Below the pieces are notes generated by a model that had not been told where the DNA came from, made no database searches, and worked only from the letters and a program-made list of their open reading frames with translations. A stretch of 64,000 bases of DNA from Herbaspirillum sp. RTI4 (GTDB lineage: Bacteria > Pseudomonadota > Gammaproteobacteria > Burkholderiales > Burkholderiaceae_D): contig NZ_JAVIWQ010000002.1 in assembly GCF_034313965.1 (NCBI RefSeq), positions 2,046,001 to 2,110,000 on the forward strand, given 5' to 3'. This document shows, piece by piece, positions 37,301 to 44,141 of the stretch (its first letter is position 1; the number at the start of each line of letters is the position of its first letter). Made by a program: the position numbers and the translations under genes.

Positions 37301-38150
37301 GACGGCTGCTGTGACCGTCGATCTCTATAACGGCGTCGGCACTGGCGGTTACGCTGCCGGCGATACGTATGCAAATATCCAGAATGTGACCGGCACTGCC
37401 TTTAACGATACCTTTATCGGCAACAGCAGTGCGAATGCATTTAATGGCGGCTCCGGTGGCACTACCGATACTGTCAGCTATATCTATTCCACCGGTTCAC
37501 CGATTATCGCCAGCCTGACGACCAATACCGGTACGAGCGGTGATGCCAGCGGCGATACCTATACGCATATTTTTAATCTGATCGGCAGCCAAAACGTCAA
37601 CAGCACCCTGACCGGCGACGCCAACAGCAATGTGTTGACCGCGCTCGGCACGACGACCACCAATATCCTCAACGGCGGCGCAGGCGGTACCGATACTCTG
37701 GACGGCCAGCTGGGTGGCCATAACACGTTGATTGCCGGTAGCGGCAGCACGACGACGATTGATGTCAAGGCCAACGGAGCGACCATCAGCAATATCGATA
37801 GTGTGGATGGCAGCCTTGGTACCACGTCGACCATGCTGGTATCGAATCTGGGTACCACGCTGGATTTGTCGACTTTTTCAACGAAGGTGTCTGGCCTCTC
37901 GACATTGGATGTGCGCGGCAGCAGCAATTCAACGGCGATCATCATCACTGAAGCCGACGTGGCGCACATGGGACGGACTTCCGCGTCAGAACAGGTGCTG
38001 ACGCTGCGAGTCAATGCGAATGAGTTCCTGCAGTTTTCCGCATCGGATTTCGTCCGGACCGCCTTGACGGCGGGTGGGTCGGATTATGCGTTTTATTCAA
38101 ACAGTAGTTTTACCACCGAGATTGCACGGCTTCATGTGCTGCTCACATAG
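28353..38150 (+). CDS. Giant RTX-like repeat surface protein, type I secretion substrate (SiiE-analogous)
   Basis: A 3265-aa protein and the presumed cargo of the adjacent secretion system. There is no signal peptide. Residues 1-110 form a beta-rich module (VQIVDVDMILTLKDGTKVVL), about 120-165 an Ala/Gln-rich helical, probably coiled-coil stretch, and 205-405 beta-rich linkers. Classical GGxGxDxxx nonapeptides begin near 420. From about 410 to 3130 there are some 40 units of mostly 64 or 67 residues, each with a GGSGNDTFIAS-type calcium motif, ANYFDGG, VSY and GVTVDL strands. The last 135 residues are unique and end in an aliphatic-rich tail, as in type I signals. I see no cysteine and no LapG-type TAAG/PAAG site near the N-terminus. 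Likely an adhesin or biofilm/S-layer-like protein; the ligand is unknown. Confidence 0.9.
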   Translation: MATTSTPNAATTPPAGDKSGGAIKVATPDQDGNFHLNVAKSAVSKVQIVDVDMILTLKDGTKVVLAGGAIGAMDESTSVQYSDGKDKAGHMMEQVGKIALQKDDHPLVLNSTASADDPNQAAAAHAETNKNLAAQAQAANATLAAISQALAQIAAVIQSNAPSVQSTKTGDFATAVVTKPTTRPVPEALPERAPVTPETTVIGPKAPSMAVSLFNLTSITQVGSTLYGSGGTLKSATDSTNDTQFAAQVINGTATATTIYADGTMPTGQFVKVLDVQLGGDGKMQTLTVSGVPDDVHILNAINLGGGLYSVTVSANIKDYQLQLAYNTLLANPNGPVHEQFTLNISANIVTATGVQTVGATMLVAIKDVSAATDLVYVDPATGLNVYVLPAQGVAHIIHAGDSGVTIYGSNAKDVYYGGAGNDTIIGGNGNDYFEGGAGADTLLGGSGNNTAGYTLSASGVTIDLSTGFGTGGDAQGDKLTNINSIIGSSYDDTFIIGPATATVSGGAGGSDTLSFALSTAAVTVDLNAGTSSGGYASHVTYSHIQNVIGTAFSDTFVASSDANHFDGGSGGSDTVSYAASTAGVTVNLATGVGSGGYAAGDSYTHIQNVIGSAYNDTFGGNSDINYFNGGSGGQDTVSYANSAAGVTVNFVTGRGTGGDAEGDTYLNVQNVIGSAYDDTFIAAVDSRSFNGGSGGADTVSYVTSNAGITIDTINNVGSGGYANNNTYTNIRNFIGTGYSDTFIAGSSPHNFDGGTGGSDTVSFATAPGAVTVDLYTGTSSGSYAQGDTLTHIQNVIGGAGDDLFYASAEANSFNGGAGSNTVSYLHSTLGVVVDLTNTIGTGTADGYAAGDSFVNIQNLIGSVYDDAFVSGAAANTLDGGTGSLHNRVSYAASTAAVTVDLNYQNGTGTFGGYASGDILINIQDLTGGAGNDTFVASAAANYFDGGLGLNTVSYSASTAGVTVDLVSGLGSGGYAAGDTYANIQNVTGSSGNDLFYATGVANVFIGNGGVDTVSYFKATDGTGVTVNLDSGVGTGGFAAGDSYTGIQNVIGTSHDDLFIASSLANAFDGGLGNNTVSYVTDTTGVTVNLVTGIGTAGYAAGDTYAAIQNVIGGSGNDTFVANNIAGIFDGGVSTATSHNRIDYSNSIAAVTVDLIQQNGGGTSGGYATGDVLKNIQDVTGSSFDDIFIASAAANYFDGGVSTAASHNLVSYTNDTAGVSVDLSTPGALGVGGLAAGDTFTNIQDVTGGSGNDSFIASAAANNFDGGSGAHNRVSYLNDTAGVTIDLYTVGALGVGGFAAGDKYTNIQDVTGGSGNDTFIANAVANYFDGGVSTASSHNQVSYVNDSAGVTVDLFTVGALGVAGLAAGDTYTNIQDVTGGSGNDSFFASAAANYFDGGASTASSHNLVSYVNDTAGVTVNLFTAGALGVGGLAAGDKYTNIQDVTGGSGNDTFIASAAANYFDGGVSTAASHNQVSYANDTVGVTVNLFVAGTLGVGGLAAGDTYTNIQDVTGGSGNDTFIASAAANYFDGGTSTAASHNLVSYVNDTAGVTVDLSSTVTLGVGGLAAGDTYANIQDVTGGSGDDKFIASAAANYFDGGASTAASHNLVSYINDTAGVTVDLSSTVTLGVGGLAAGDKYTNIQDVTGGSGDDKFIASAAANYFDGGTSTAASHNLVSYINDTAGVTVDLSSTAILGVGGLAAGDKYTNIQDVTGGSGNDTFIASAAANYFDGGTSTAASHNLVSYINDTAGVTVNLFTAGTLGVGGLAVGDTYTNIQDVTGGSGNDTFIASASANYFDGGAGTHNLVSYANDTVGVTVDLSSTVTLGVGGLAAGDKYTNIQDVTGGSGNDTFIASAVANYFDGGTGLHNRVSYTNDTAGVTVDLSSTAILGVGGLAAGDKYTNIQDVTGGSGNDTFIASSLANYFDGGGGLHNRVSYANDTAGVTVDLSSTVTLGVGGLAAGDTYTNIQDVTGGSGNDTFVASTLANYFDGGAGLHNLVSYTSDTAGVTVDLFTAGALGVNGLAAGDTYTNIQDLTGGSGNDTFIASSLANYFDGGTGLHNRVSYANDTAGVTVNLFTAGTLGVGGLAAGDTYTNIQDVTGGSGDDIFIASASANYFDGGAGTHNLVSYANDTVGVTVNLFTAGTLGVGGLAAGDTYTNIQDVTGGSGNDTFIASAVANYFDGGTGLHNRVSYTNDTAGVTVDLSSTAILGVGGLAAGDKYTNIQDVTGGSGNDTFIASSLANYFDGGGGLHNRVSYANDTAGVTVDLSSTVTLGVGGLAAGDTYTNIQDVTGGSGNDTFIASTLANYFDGGAGLHNLVSYTSDTAGVTVDLFTAGALGVNGLAAGDTYTNIQDLTGGSGNDTFIASSLANYFDGGTGLHNRVSYTNDTAGVTVDLSSTAILGVGGLAAGDKYTNIQDVTGGSGNDTFIASSLANYFDGGAGTHNLVSYANDTVGVTVNLFTAGTLGVGGLAAGDTYTNIQDVTGGSGNDTFIASLAANYFDGGTSTAASHNLVSYANDTAGVTVNLFTAGTLGVGGLAVGDTYTNIQDVTGGSGNDTFIASAAANYFDGGTGLHNRVSYTNDTTGVTVNLFNTAILGVGGLAAGDKYTNIQDVTGGTGNDTFIASLAANYFDGGSAGTDTVSYVSSTAAVTVDLSNTLSVGSGGFAAGDTYAQITNLIGTAYADTLTGLTAGGSTLLGGAGADTLTGVGSNNTVSYVGSAAVAVDLYTGVGTIANTGGDAAGDILSNIQNIIGSANNDTFYASLAANIFTGGGGTDTVSYVHSTSGVTVNLSNASAGTGGFAAGDTYSAVTNLIGSAFADTLTGLAAGGSTLLGGAGADTLTGVGSNNTVSYVGSAAVQVDLYTGVGTIANTGGDAAGDILSNIQNIIGSSNNDTFYASLAANIFTGGGGVDTVNYSHSTSAVTVDLFNGSLTAGGFAAGDTYSGIQNASGSAFNDTFIANSLSNAFDGGSGGSDTVSYANSTAAVTVDLYNGVGTGGYAAGDTYANIQNVTGTAFNDTFIGNSSANAFNGGSGGTTDTVSYIYSTGSPIIASLTTNTGTSGDASGDTYTHIFNLIGSQNVNSTLTGDANSNVLTALGTTTTNILNGGAGGTDTLDGQLGGHNTLIAGSGSTTTIDVKANGATISNIDSVDGSLGTTSTMLVSNLGTTLDLSTFSTKVSGLSTLDVRGSSNSTAIIITEADVAHMGRTSASEQVLTLRVNANEFLQFSASDFVRTALTAGGSDYAFYSNSSFTTEIARLHVLLT
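29577..37740 (+). repeat. About 40 tandem coding repeats of 192-201 bp
   Basis: The repeat array of the giant protein. Early units (29.8-31.9 kb) and late units (36.3-37.5 kb) are diverged, while the middle (about 32.0-36.2 kb) is highly uniform. Units with a GGTGLHN-type turn are 64 codons (192 bp); units with a STAASH insertion are 67 codons (201 bp). Near-identical blocks include about 33,890-34,540 against 34,850-35,500 (offset exactly 960 bp, five units), three 201-bp copies at about 33,060-33,660, and a 408-bp pair at about 36,430 and 36,840. Long minus-strand frames here are by-products of the repeat and are not called. Confidence 0.92.
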
Positions 38151-38230
38151 GGACATTTTCGCTGGATTTATAAAAAATAAGATAGGGGAGTGTGTTGCCA
38201 CGCCAATGGTGTTCAGCCCACAAAAATGAT

Positions 38231-39166
38231 ATGAAAAATCGCTTACAGACATCCAGTTTTCCTCATGTTGTCCAATATTTCGCCGCGATGGCATCGTGGT
38301 GGGCGGCTTACCAGAGCGCACGCTTGTATTTTGTCGCCAAGCGTGACGGTGATCGTTTGCTGATCCTGGCGGCACGTCTTTATCTGGATGTCTTTCGTGT
38401 TGAAAATCCTATGTCGGATTACCTCACGGATGCCCTCTGCGCCGTACAACTGGATTTGTCGCCATCGCTGCCGGTGATCGAGCAGGTGATTGATGCCTTG
38501 CTCTCTTCTGAGGGCTACGAGCTTGCCGGTATCGGGCGGCTTATGCTGGCCCCTAAGGAGGATGGCACGCTGGATGTGCCGGCAGCTTTGCCACTGCATC
38601 CGCGCGGCGTCAGTACCGGTTGCCGGCTTTCGGTGTTGACGGCCCACGGTGCGCCACGCGCGGCACTGGCGCCGCAGCCGGAATACGACTGGATGGTAAA
38701 GGCAGGGGACAATCCTTTCGATACGCTCGATGAATTGATAGCGCGGTATGGATTGGATGCCAAGGACTCTGATCGGAGCAGCCTGGAAATCATCGCTCAA
38801 ACGGCGGTGAAGGTGTTTGCCGGTTCCGGTATTGCGGGTCGCAGTGCATTGCTGGGATTGTGGACGGCGAAATCTCTGGATAAGGCACACCTGCGCCTGG
38901 GTTATCGGGTGCTGGTGGGTGACGAGGTGGTCAATCGCGGCGTGATCGTCGGGGACGATCTTCACTGGAGTGAATCCGGTTCGGCGATGGTCGGGAAAAT
39001 TCTGATCGAGGTGCCGCAGGGGGCTTCGGTGCAGTGTATTACTTCGTATCAGGGACTGGCGCATCATGAGCAGTGGATTGGCGCTATGGAGGGCGCACCT
39101 CCTGCGGGTTTGAGTTCTCATGTCGCCGTTGCGAGAGATATTTCGCGCTTATCCAAGGTGGTTTGA
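38231..39166 (+). CDS. Unrecognised protein encoded after the giant substrate gene
   Basis: I do not recognise this protein (311 aa from the ATG at 38231). The frame is also open from GTG 38192 or TTG 38195, which lie just after AGGGGAG (38184-38190), so a 323-324-aa form is possible. The N-terminal third is helical and Trp/Tyr-rich (ASWWAAYQSARLYF) without a clear membrane span or signal peptide. The C-terminal third looks beta-rich (VVNRGVIVGDDLHWSESGS). It starts within 81 bp of the substrate stop on the same strand with no terminator between, so it is probably the last gene of the secretion operon. A role in cytoplasmic handling, assembly or regulation of the substrate is conceivable but unsupported. 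Confidence 0.7.
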   Translation: MKNRLQTSSFPHVVQYFAAMASWWAAYQSARLYFVAKRDGDRLLILAARLYLDVFRVENPMSDYLTDALCAVQLDLSPSLPVIEQVIDALLSSEGYELAGIGRLMLAPKEDGTLDVPAALPLHPRGVSTGCRLSVLTAHGAPRAALAPQPEYDWMVKAGDNPFDTLDELIARYGLDAKDSDRSSLEIIAQTAVKVFAGSGIAGRSALLGLWTAKSLDKAHLRLGYRVLVGDEVVNRGVIVGDDLHWSESGSAMVGKILIEVPQGASVQCITSYQGLAHHEQWIGAMEGAPPAGLSSHVAVARDISRLSKVV

Positions 39167-39222
39167 GCTGGCATTGACCAGCGCGTATGCACTTCAGGTG
39201 CGGTTTCTTAAGACTTGATTTT

Positions 39223-40149
39223 TCACGGCAGTTTTTGAGTGGCAATTTGCGGTCGCCAATAATCAGGCTGCGCATAGGCATGGCGCAGGAAATCAACAAA
39301 GGTGCGAATCCGCAGCGGTAAATGCCTTCTTTGCGCGTAGACCGCGTGGATGGCGTTGCCGGGGGCGGCGAACTGGTCGAGCACCGTGACCAGCTGCCCT
39401 GATTCGATGGCGGCACCCACTTCCCACATCGAGCGCCAGGCCAGACCTTTGCCGTTGAGCGCCCAGTTATGCAATACCTCGCCATCGTTGCACACCATAT
39501 TCCCCGCCGCTTTGACAAGGTTGTCCTTGCCGTTCTGACGCAGCGTCCAGCCGCGCTGACTGCCTTCGCTGCTGATGGCCAGGCAGTTGTGGCGGGACAG
39601 GTCGTCTGGCGTCTGTGGCGTGCCGTGTCGCTGCAGATACGCCGGTGAAGCGACGATCACGCGGTGGTTATCGGCCAGTTTGACGCTGACCAGGCTGGAG
39701 TCGTTGAGCGCGGCGATGCGGATGGCCACATCGACCCCTTCGCCGATCAGATCGACCATGCGGTCGTTCAGGTTGAGGGTGAGCACCACTTCCCGCTGCT
39801 CGGCCAGATAGGAGGGAATCAGCGGCGCAACGTGCTGGCGGCCGAAACCGGCGGGAGCCGAAATGAGCAGGCTGCCGGTGGCGCGGACGCTGCGTTCGGA
39901 GACGGCGGCTTCGGCATCTTCCAGATCGGCCAGAATGCGCTGGCAGTCTTCCAGAAATACGCTGCCTTCGTTGGTGAGGGCGATCTTGCGCGTCGTGCGT
40001 TGCAGGAGTTTGATGCCGAGCCGTTCCTCCAGCGCATCGAGACGCCGTCCTATCATGGCAGGGGCCACGCCTTCGGCCCGGGCCGCAGCCGACAGGCTGC
40101 CTTTGGCAGCGATTTCGACGAAGGTGGAAATTTGTTTGAACTGATCCAT
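39223..40149 (-). CDS. LysR-family transcriptional regulator
   Basis: A 308-aa LysR-type regulator. The N-terminal winged helix-turn-helix (about 1-60: FVEIAAKGSLSAAARAEGVAPAMIGRRLDALEERLG) is followed by an effector-binding domain (about 90-295). It is divergent from the malate synthase gene with a 294-bp gap. Twin AAGTG-N11-CACTT dyads near its own start look like its operators. It therefore probably regulates itself and perhaps malate synthase; the effector is unknown. Its 3' end faces the secretion locus. Confidence 0.92.
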   Translation of the reverse strand: MDQFKQISTFVEIAAKGSLSAAARAEGVAPAMIGRRLDALEERLGIKLLQRTTRKIALTNEGSVFLEDCQRILADLEDAEAAVSERSVRATGSLLISAPAGFGRQHVAPLIPSYLAEQREVVLTLNLNDRMVDLIGEGVDVAIRIAALNDSSLVSVKLADNHRVIVASPAYLQRHGTPQTPDDLSRHNCLAISSEGSQRGWTLRQNGKDNLVKAAGNMVCNDGEVLHNWALNGKGLAWRSMWEVGAAIESGQLVTVLDQFAAPGNAIHAVYAQRRHLPLRIRTFVDFLRHAYAQPDYWRPQIATQKLP

Positions 40150-40202
40150 GGCAGGGCCTTATCCGGGTTGCATCACGGGGAATTGCAGGAGAACTTCAGG
40201 AG

Positions 40203-40264
40203 AAGTGCCGGGTCGTTCCACTTGTGACTAAAATGCAAAGATAAAGTGATAAAACGATCCACTT
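40203..40264. promoter_or_regulatory. Two matching LysR-type dyads, AAGTG-N11-CACTT
   Basis: AAGTG (40203-40207) and CACTT (40219-40223) enclose 11 nt; AAGTG (40244-40248) and CACTT (40260-40264) enclose another 11 nt. The two sites are 41 bp apart centre to centre, about four helical turns, and share CGNTCCACTT in the right half. The geometry fits the interrupted dyad (T-N11-A type) bound by LysR regulators. They lie 54-115 bp upstream of the LysR start codon. Confidence 0.65.
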
Positions 40265-40324
40265 CTATGTATTTAGTTTACTTATACTATGGGGACTCTG
40301 CAAGCCAAACGCGGCAGTGCCGCG

Positions 40325-40369
40325 TAGTACGTGCAGTACGTGCAGTACGTGCAGTCCGTGCAGTATCGG
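40325..40369. repeat. 9-bp tandem repeat, five units
   Basis: TAGTACGTG, CAGTACGTG, CAGTACGTG, CAGTCCGTG and a degenerate CAGTATCGG follow one another without gaps, 75-119 bp before the malate synthase start. Copies may be regulator sites, or a length-variable spacer in the promoter region. Confidence 0.8.
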
Positions 40370-40443
40370 TTAGTATCGTAAATTCACTTTTATCGCCGTT
40401 ATGAGGTCTGTAACGGTTGCCAACATTTGACAGGAGCACCAGC

Positions 40444-42030
40444 ATGACGCAATTGACTCTGCCTACGGGCATGGAAATCACCGGCGCAATCGCCCCCGGT
40501 TACGAACATATTCTGAGCGCCGAGGCGCTCAAGCTGGTCGCTGACCTGAGCCGCGCATTTGAGCCGCGTCGTCAGCAATTGCTGGCTGCCCGTGTGGATC
40601 GCGCTGCGCGTATCGATGCGGGTGAGCGTCCTGATTTTCTGGCCGAAACGGCATCGATCCGTAGCGGCGACTGGAAAATTGCTCCTATTCCTCAGGCGCT
40701 GGAATGCCGTCGTGTGGAAATTACCGGTCCGGTCGAACGCAAAATGGTGATTAATGCGCTCAATTCCGGCGCGGATAGCTATATGACCGACTTCGAAGAT
40801 TCGAACTCGCCGGTCTGGGCTAACCAGATTACCGGTCAGATCAATCTGTTCGATGCCATCCGCCGTACGATTTCGTTGGAGCAAAACGGCAAAAGCTATC
40901 AACTCAACGACAAGACTGCGACTCTGGTGGTGCGTCCGCGCGGTTGGCATCTGGATGAAAAACACGTCACAGTCGACGGCAAGCGCGTATCGGGCGGTAT
41001 TTTCGATTTCGCTTTGTATTTGTTCCATAACGCCAAGGAATTGCTGGCACGCGGCGCAGGGCCTTATTTTTATCTGCCGAAGATGGAATCGCATCTGGAG
41101 GCGCGGCTGTGGAACGATATTTTTGTGATGGCGCAGGACGCGATCGGCATTCCGCAAGGCACGATCAAGGCAACGGTGCTGATTGAGACTATTCCTGCTG
41201 CTTTCGAAATGGATGAAATTCTGTATGAATTGCGCGCCCACAGCGCCGGTCTGAATGCCGGACGTTGGGATTACATTTTTTCGTGCATCAAGAAATTCAA
41301 GCTGGATAAGGATTTCTGTCTGGCCGATCGCGCCAAGGTGACGATGACTGCGCCGTTCATGCGCTCGTATGCCTTGCTGCTGCTGCAAACCTGCCACAAG
41401 CGCAATGCGCCGGCGATTGGCGGCATGGCGGCATTGATTCCGATCAAGAACGATCCGGCTAAAAACGAGATCGCGATGGCCGGTGTCCGTACCGATAAGG
41501 CGCGTGATGCGACCGATGGTTACGATGGTGGCTGGGTCGCACATCCGGGTCTGGTCGAGTTGTCGATGGCTGAATTCAAGAAGGTGCTGGGCGACAAGAA
41601 AAACCAGATCGACAAGCAACGTCCGGATGTCCATGTCGTTGCCGCTGACTTGCTGAACTTTCAGCCGGAAACGCCGATTACTGAGGCGGGTCTGCGTTAC
41701 AACATCAACGTCGGTATTCATTATCTGGGCGCATGGCTGGCGGGCAACGGCTGCGTGCCTATCCATAATCTGATGGAAGATGCGGCGACGGCTGAAATCA
41801 GCCGGGCGCAAGTCTGGCAATGGATACGCAGCACCAAGGGCGTGCTCGACGACGGCCGTAAAGTGACCGCCGACATGGTGCGCGCGATGATTCCGGAAGA
41901 ACTGCTGAAGGTGAAAGAAATCGCCGGTAACGGAGCCACTTATGACCGTGCTGCGACGATCTTTGAAGAGATGTCGACGTCGGCTTCATTCGCTGAATTT
42001 TTGACTTTGCCGTTGTACGAAGAGCTGTAA
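40444..42030 (+). CDS. aceB: Malate synthase A
   Basis: Condenses glyoxylate with acetyl-CoA to malate in the glyoxylate cycle. It is 528 aa from the ATG at 40444, which has AGGAG 8 nt upstream; length fits the AceB (not GlcB) type. Conserved stretches include [12 protein letters not shown] and the malate synthase signature [14 protein letters not shown] near residue 263. No isocitrate lyase gene is next to it. It is divergent from a LysR gene and ends at a clear terminator. Growth on acetate or fatty acids, and turnover of stored polyhydroxybutyrate, would need this enzyme. Confidence 0.96.
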   Translation: MTQLTLPTGMEITGAIAPGYEHILSAEALKLVADLSRAFEPRRQQLLAARVDRAARIDAGERPDFLAETASIRSGDWKIAPIPQALECRRVEITGPVERKMVINALNSGADSYMTDFEDSNSPVWANQITGQINLFDAIRRTISLEQNGKSYQLNDKTATLVVRPRGWHLDEKHVTVDGKRVSGGIFDFALYLFHNAKELLARGAGPYFYLPKMESHLEARLWNDIFVMAQDAIGIPQGTIKATVLIETIPAAFEMDEILYELRAHSAGLNAGRWDYIFSCIKKFKLDKDFCLADRAKVTMTAPFMRSYALLLLQTCHKRNAPAIGGMAALIPIKNDPAKNEIAMAGVRTDKARDATDGYDGGWVAHPGLVELSMAEFKKVLGDKKNQIDKQRPDVHVVAADLLNFQPETPITEAGLRYNINVGIHYLGAWLAGNGCVPIHNLMEDAATAEISRAQVWQWIRSTKGVLDDGRKVTADMVRAMIPEELLKVKEIAGNGATYDRAATIFEEMSTSASFAEFLTLPLYEEL

Positions 42031-42075
42031 TCGGGCCTGGCGTTAGCCAGTTAGTTGTTGTCTGAAAATAGTTAA

Positions 42076-42112
42076 AGCGCCGTTCCGGATTATTTCGGAG
42101 CGGCGTTTTTTT
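42076..42112 (+). terminator. Rho-independent terminator of aceB
   Basis: CGCCGTTCCG (42078-42087) pairs with CGGAGCGGCG (42096-42105), with one G-U pair, and seven Ts follow (42106-42112). Confidence 0.9.
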
Positions 42113-42424
42113 CATGACCGAATGGCATTAGCTCTGAGAGGTGGTGTTTTGCCTTGGAGGGAGGGAGGGAGTGGGGTAGTGCTGAAGTCATGCGCAGTGA
42201 CTTTGTTCTTTCGGGCAGTGATTTCGACGGATCGGAAATTTTAGGGTTCGTTAATGCCACTTTTTTTAATCGAGCGCACGGAATCGAATCGAGCGCACGG
42301 CGAAATTTCAGGCGTTGATGTTTGATTCAATCTGGTGCTGCGGCTCTTCTTATGCGGGTGCTGTGTGGCTCACCAGTTCAAGTAATTTTGACCGACCTTA
42401 TGGCGTAGATGAAAGCACGGGACG
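42113..42424. other. Intergenic stretch without a gene, containing a 14-bp direct repeat
   Basis: No credible coding frame is seen. AATCGAGCGCACGG occurs at 42268-42281 and again at 42287-42300, a 19-bp period. A GA-rich run (about 42156-42172) and a T-rich stretch are also present. The region lies between two convergent transcripts (aceB and the cold-shock gene). Confidence 0.6.
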
Positions 42425-42454
42425 AAAAAAATCCCCGACGAATCGGGGATTTTT
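42425..42454 (-). terminator. Rho-independent terminator of the cold-shock gene
   Basis: AAAAATCCCCG (42427-42437) and CGGGGATTTTT (42444-42454) are exact complements around a 6-nt loop. Read on the minus strand, a long T-run follows; the stem is symmetric and could also stop plus-strand read-through. Confidence 0.9.
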
Positions 42455-42478
42455 GTACAGCGTGTGAATCTCGTGCGA

Positions 42479-42682
42479 TTAGATCGGCGCGATGTTCGAA
42501 GCTTGCTTGCCCTTAGGACCAGCAGTCACTTCGAAAGAAACACGTTGGTTTTCTTGAAGAGACTTGAAGCCGCTCGACTGGATAGCCGAGAAGTGAGCGA
42601 ACAGATCTTCGCCGCCTTCGTCAGGAGTAATAAAACCGAAGCCTTTAGCGTCATTGAACCACTTTACGATACCAGTTGCCAT
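42479..42682 (-). CDS. Cold-shock domain protein (CspA family)
   Basis: A 67-aa single cold-shock domain that binds single-stranded RNA and DNA and can act as an RNA chaperone. RNP1 (KGFGFI) and RNP2 (DLFAHF) are intact, and the length is standard. TAGGAA lies 6 nt before the ATG. The predicted leader is about 105 nt, which is typical of thermo-responsive csp mRNAs, and contains a small GGGC/GCCC hairpin (42705-42716) near the start. Transcribed alone with its own terminator. Confidence 0.95.
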   Translation of the reverse strand: MATGIVKWFNDAKGFGFITPDEGGEDLFAHFSAIQSSGFKSLQENQRVSFEVTAGPKGKQASNIAPI

Positions 42683-42793
42683 TGCAATTCCTATTTAGTT
42701 AATTGGGCATGCGCCCGTGTTATATCGTTCAAAACCAAGACAAGAATGACAGACTAATACCGCACTACTAGCTCGAATCTTAACGACTAGCGA

Positions 42794-42821
42794 ATTATAA
42801 CTGCTTATTTAAAAAAGCCAA
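42794..42821 (-). promoter_or_regulatory. Candidate sigma-70 promoter of the cold-shock gene
   Basis: On the minus strand TTGGCT (42816-42821), 16 nt and TATAAT (42794-42799) form a good promoter match. Transcription would start near 42787, giving a leader of about 105 nt. The surrounding 42783-42894 stretch is AT-rich and non-coding. Confidence 0.55.
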
Positions 42822-42894
42822 CAGTTTTTTTACTAACAATTGAAAATAACTAATCCATGAAAGACGGGGGAACGCATTTATATTAATTTTTGCA

Positions 42895-43398
42895 TTAATT
42901 TGCGCTGCATTCCTGTGCGCGGTGCAATAACACCACGGCTTCCGCAGCAATGCCTTCTTCCCGTCCCAGATAGCCCAGTTTTTCATTGGTCTTGGCCTTG
43001 ATATTGACCTGGCCAGCGATAATTCCTAAATCCTGCGCCAGATTGGCCACCATCTGCCCGATATGCGGTGACATCTTCGGCGCTTGCGCGATGATGGTGG
43101 CGTCGATGTTCCCGACGGCATAGCCGGCAGCCGCCACGCGTTCCATCGCGACGCGTAGCAAAATGCGCGAATCGGCACCACGAAACTGCGCGTCGGTATC
43201 GGGAAAATGACGTCCTATGTCACCCAACCCGGCCCCACCCAGCAGCGCATCGGTGATCGCATGCAGCAAGACGTCGGCGTCGGAGTGACCCAGCAGGCCG
43301 GTCGGATGCGGGATGTCGACCCCGCCAATAATCAGCTTGCGGCCACCGACCAGCGCGTGGCAATCGTAGCCCTGGCCTATTCTGAAGGGAAAACTCAT
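42895..43398 (-). CDS. ispF: 2-C-methyl-D-erythritol 2,4-cyclodiphosphate synthase
   Basis: Fifth enzyme of the MEP isoprenoid pathway, making MEcPP with loss of CMP. It is 167 aa, with metal ligands D12, H14 (GYDCH) and H46, the HSDAD loop at 38-42, and the C-terminal [22 protein letters not shown]. Its ATG overlaps the ispD stop by 4 bp (ATGA), so the two are translated together. The trimeric enzyme is normally cytosolic. Confidence 0.97.
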   Translation of the reverse strand: MSFPFRIGQGYDCHALVGGRKLIIGGVDIPHPTGLLGHSDADVLLHAITDALLGGAGLGDIGRHFPDTDAQFRGADSRILLRVAMERVAAAGYAVGNIDATIIAQAPKMSPHIGQMVANLAQDLGIIAGQVNIKAKTNEKLGYLGREEGIAAEAVVLLHRAQECSAN

Positions 43399-44141
43399 GA
43401 CGATCCTTTTACATTGGAGTGCGGACGTGCCTGAAGTAATAATGCCTCCATCAGGAGAACATCATCCGGCGCAGTCAGTTTGAAATTACGTGAACTGCTT
43501 TCGATTAATCGCGGTGCCAGACCCAGCGCTTCTATCGCGCTGGCGTCGTCGGTAAAGTCGGCCGCCCCATCTTGTTCCAGCGCACGCAGTAACAGCGCGT
43601 GGCGAAACATTTGCGGCGTTTGCGCCGACCATAATCCGGCGCGCGCCACCGTTGCCGCGATTCGGGCCGCGGTTGTGCCATCACCGCGCTTGAGGGTATC
43701 GGCCACTGGCAGGGCCAGCAAACCACCCACCGCATCGTCGGACAATCCATCGATCAATCGCTGCAATAAGGCGGGAGTCAAACCGGGACGGGCGGCATCA
43801 TGGACCAGAATCCAGTCCTCGGAATCCACCTTGTCAGGCATTGCCGCCATCGCACGCAAACCGTTGCGCACCGTTTCCTGGCGACTAGCCCCGCCGTGGC
43901 GCAATACCGTCACCTTGCCTTGCAAATGGGGGGCAGCGGCCAGCAGCGCATCGATATAGGCATCCTCCGCACTGACGACGACGAAGGTGGCCGCGATGGA
44001 TGGCGCAGCGGCAAAGGTATCCAGCACATGCTGCAACATCGGCTTGCCGGCCAGCGGCAAATATTGCTTGGGACAGGCCGCGCCCATGCGCGCGCCGACA
44101 CCGGCGGCGGGAATCAAAGCGAAATGGCGGGGTGTAGGCAT
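43395..44141 (-). CDS. ispD: 2-C-methyl-D-erythritol 4-phosphate cytidylyltransferase
   Basis: Third enzyme of the MEP pathway, forming CDP-ME from MEP and CTP. It is 248 aa from the ATG at 44141. The nucleotide-binding start [20 protein letters not shown] and the [17 protein letters not shown] segment are diagnostic. A TTG at 44168 would extend the frame by nine residues but is less likely. The gene is co-transcribed with ispF and divergent from mfd. Confidence 0.95.
   Translation of the reverse strand: MPTPRHFALIPAAGVGARMGAACPKQYLPLAGKPMLQHVLDTFAAAPSIAATFVVVSAEDAYIDALLAAAPHLQGKVTVLRHGGASRQETVRNGLRAMAAMPDKVDSEDWILVHDAARPGLTPALLQRLIDGLSDDAVGGLLALPVADTLKRGDGTTAARIAATVARAGLWSAQTPQMFRHALLLRALEQDGAADFTDDASAIEALGLAPRLIESSSRNFKLTAPDDVLLMEALLLQARPHSNVKGSS

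Noticed and set aside
29577..37740. CRISPR-like or satellite array
   Set aside because: Units are 192-201 bp, in frame, without spacers, and encode RTX-like motifs.
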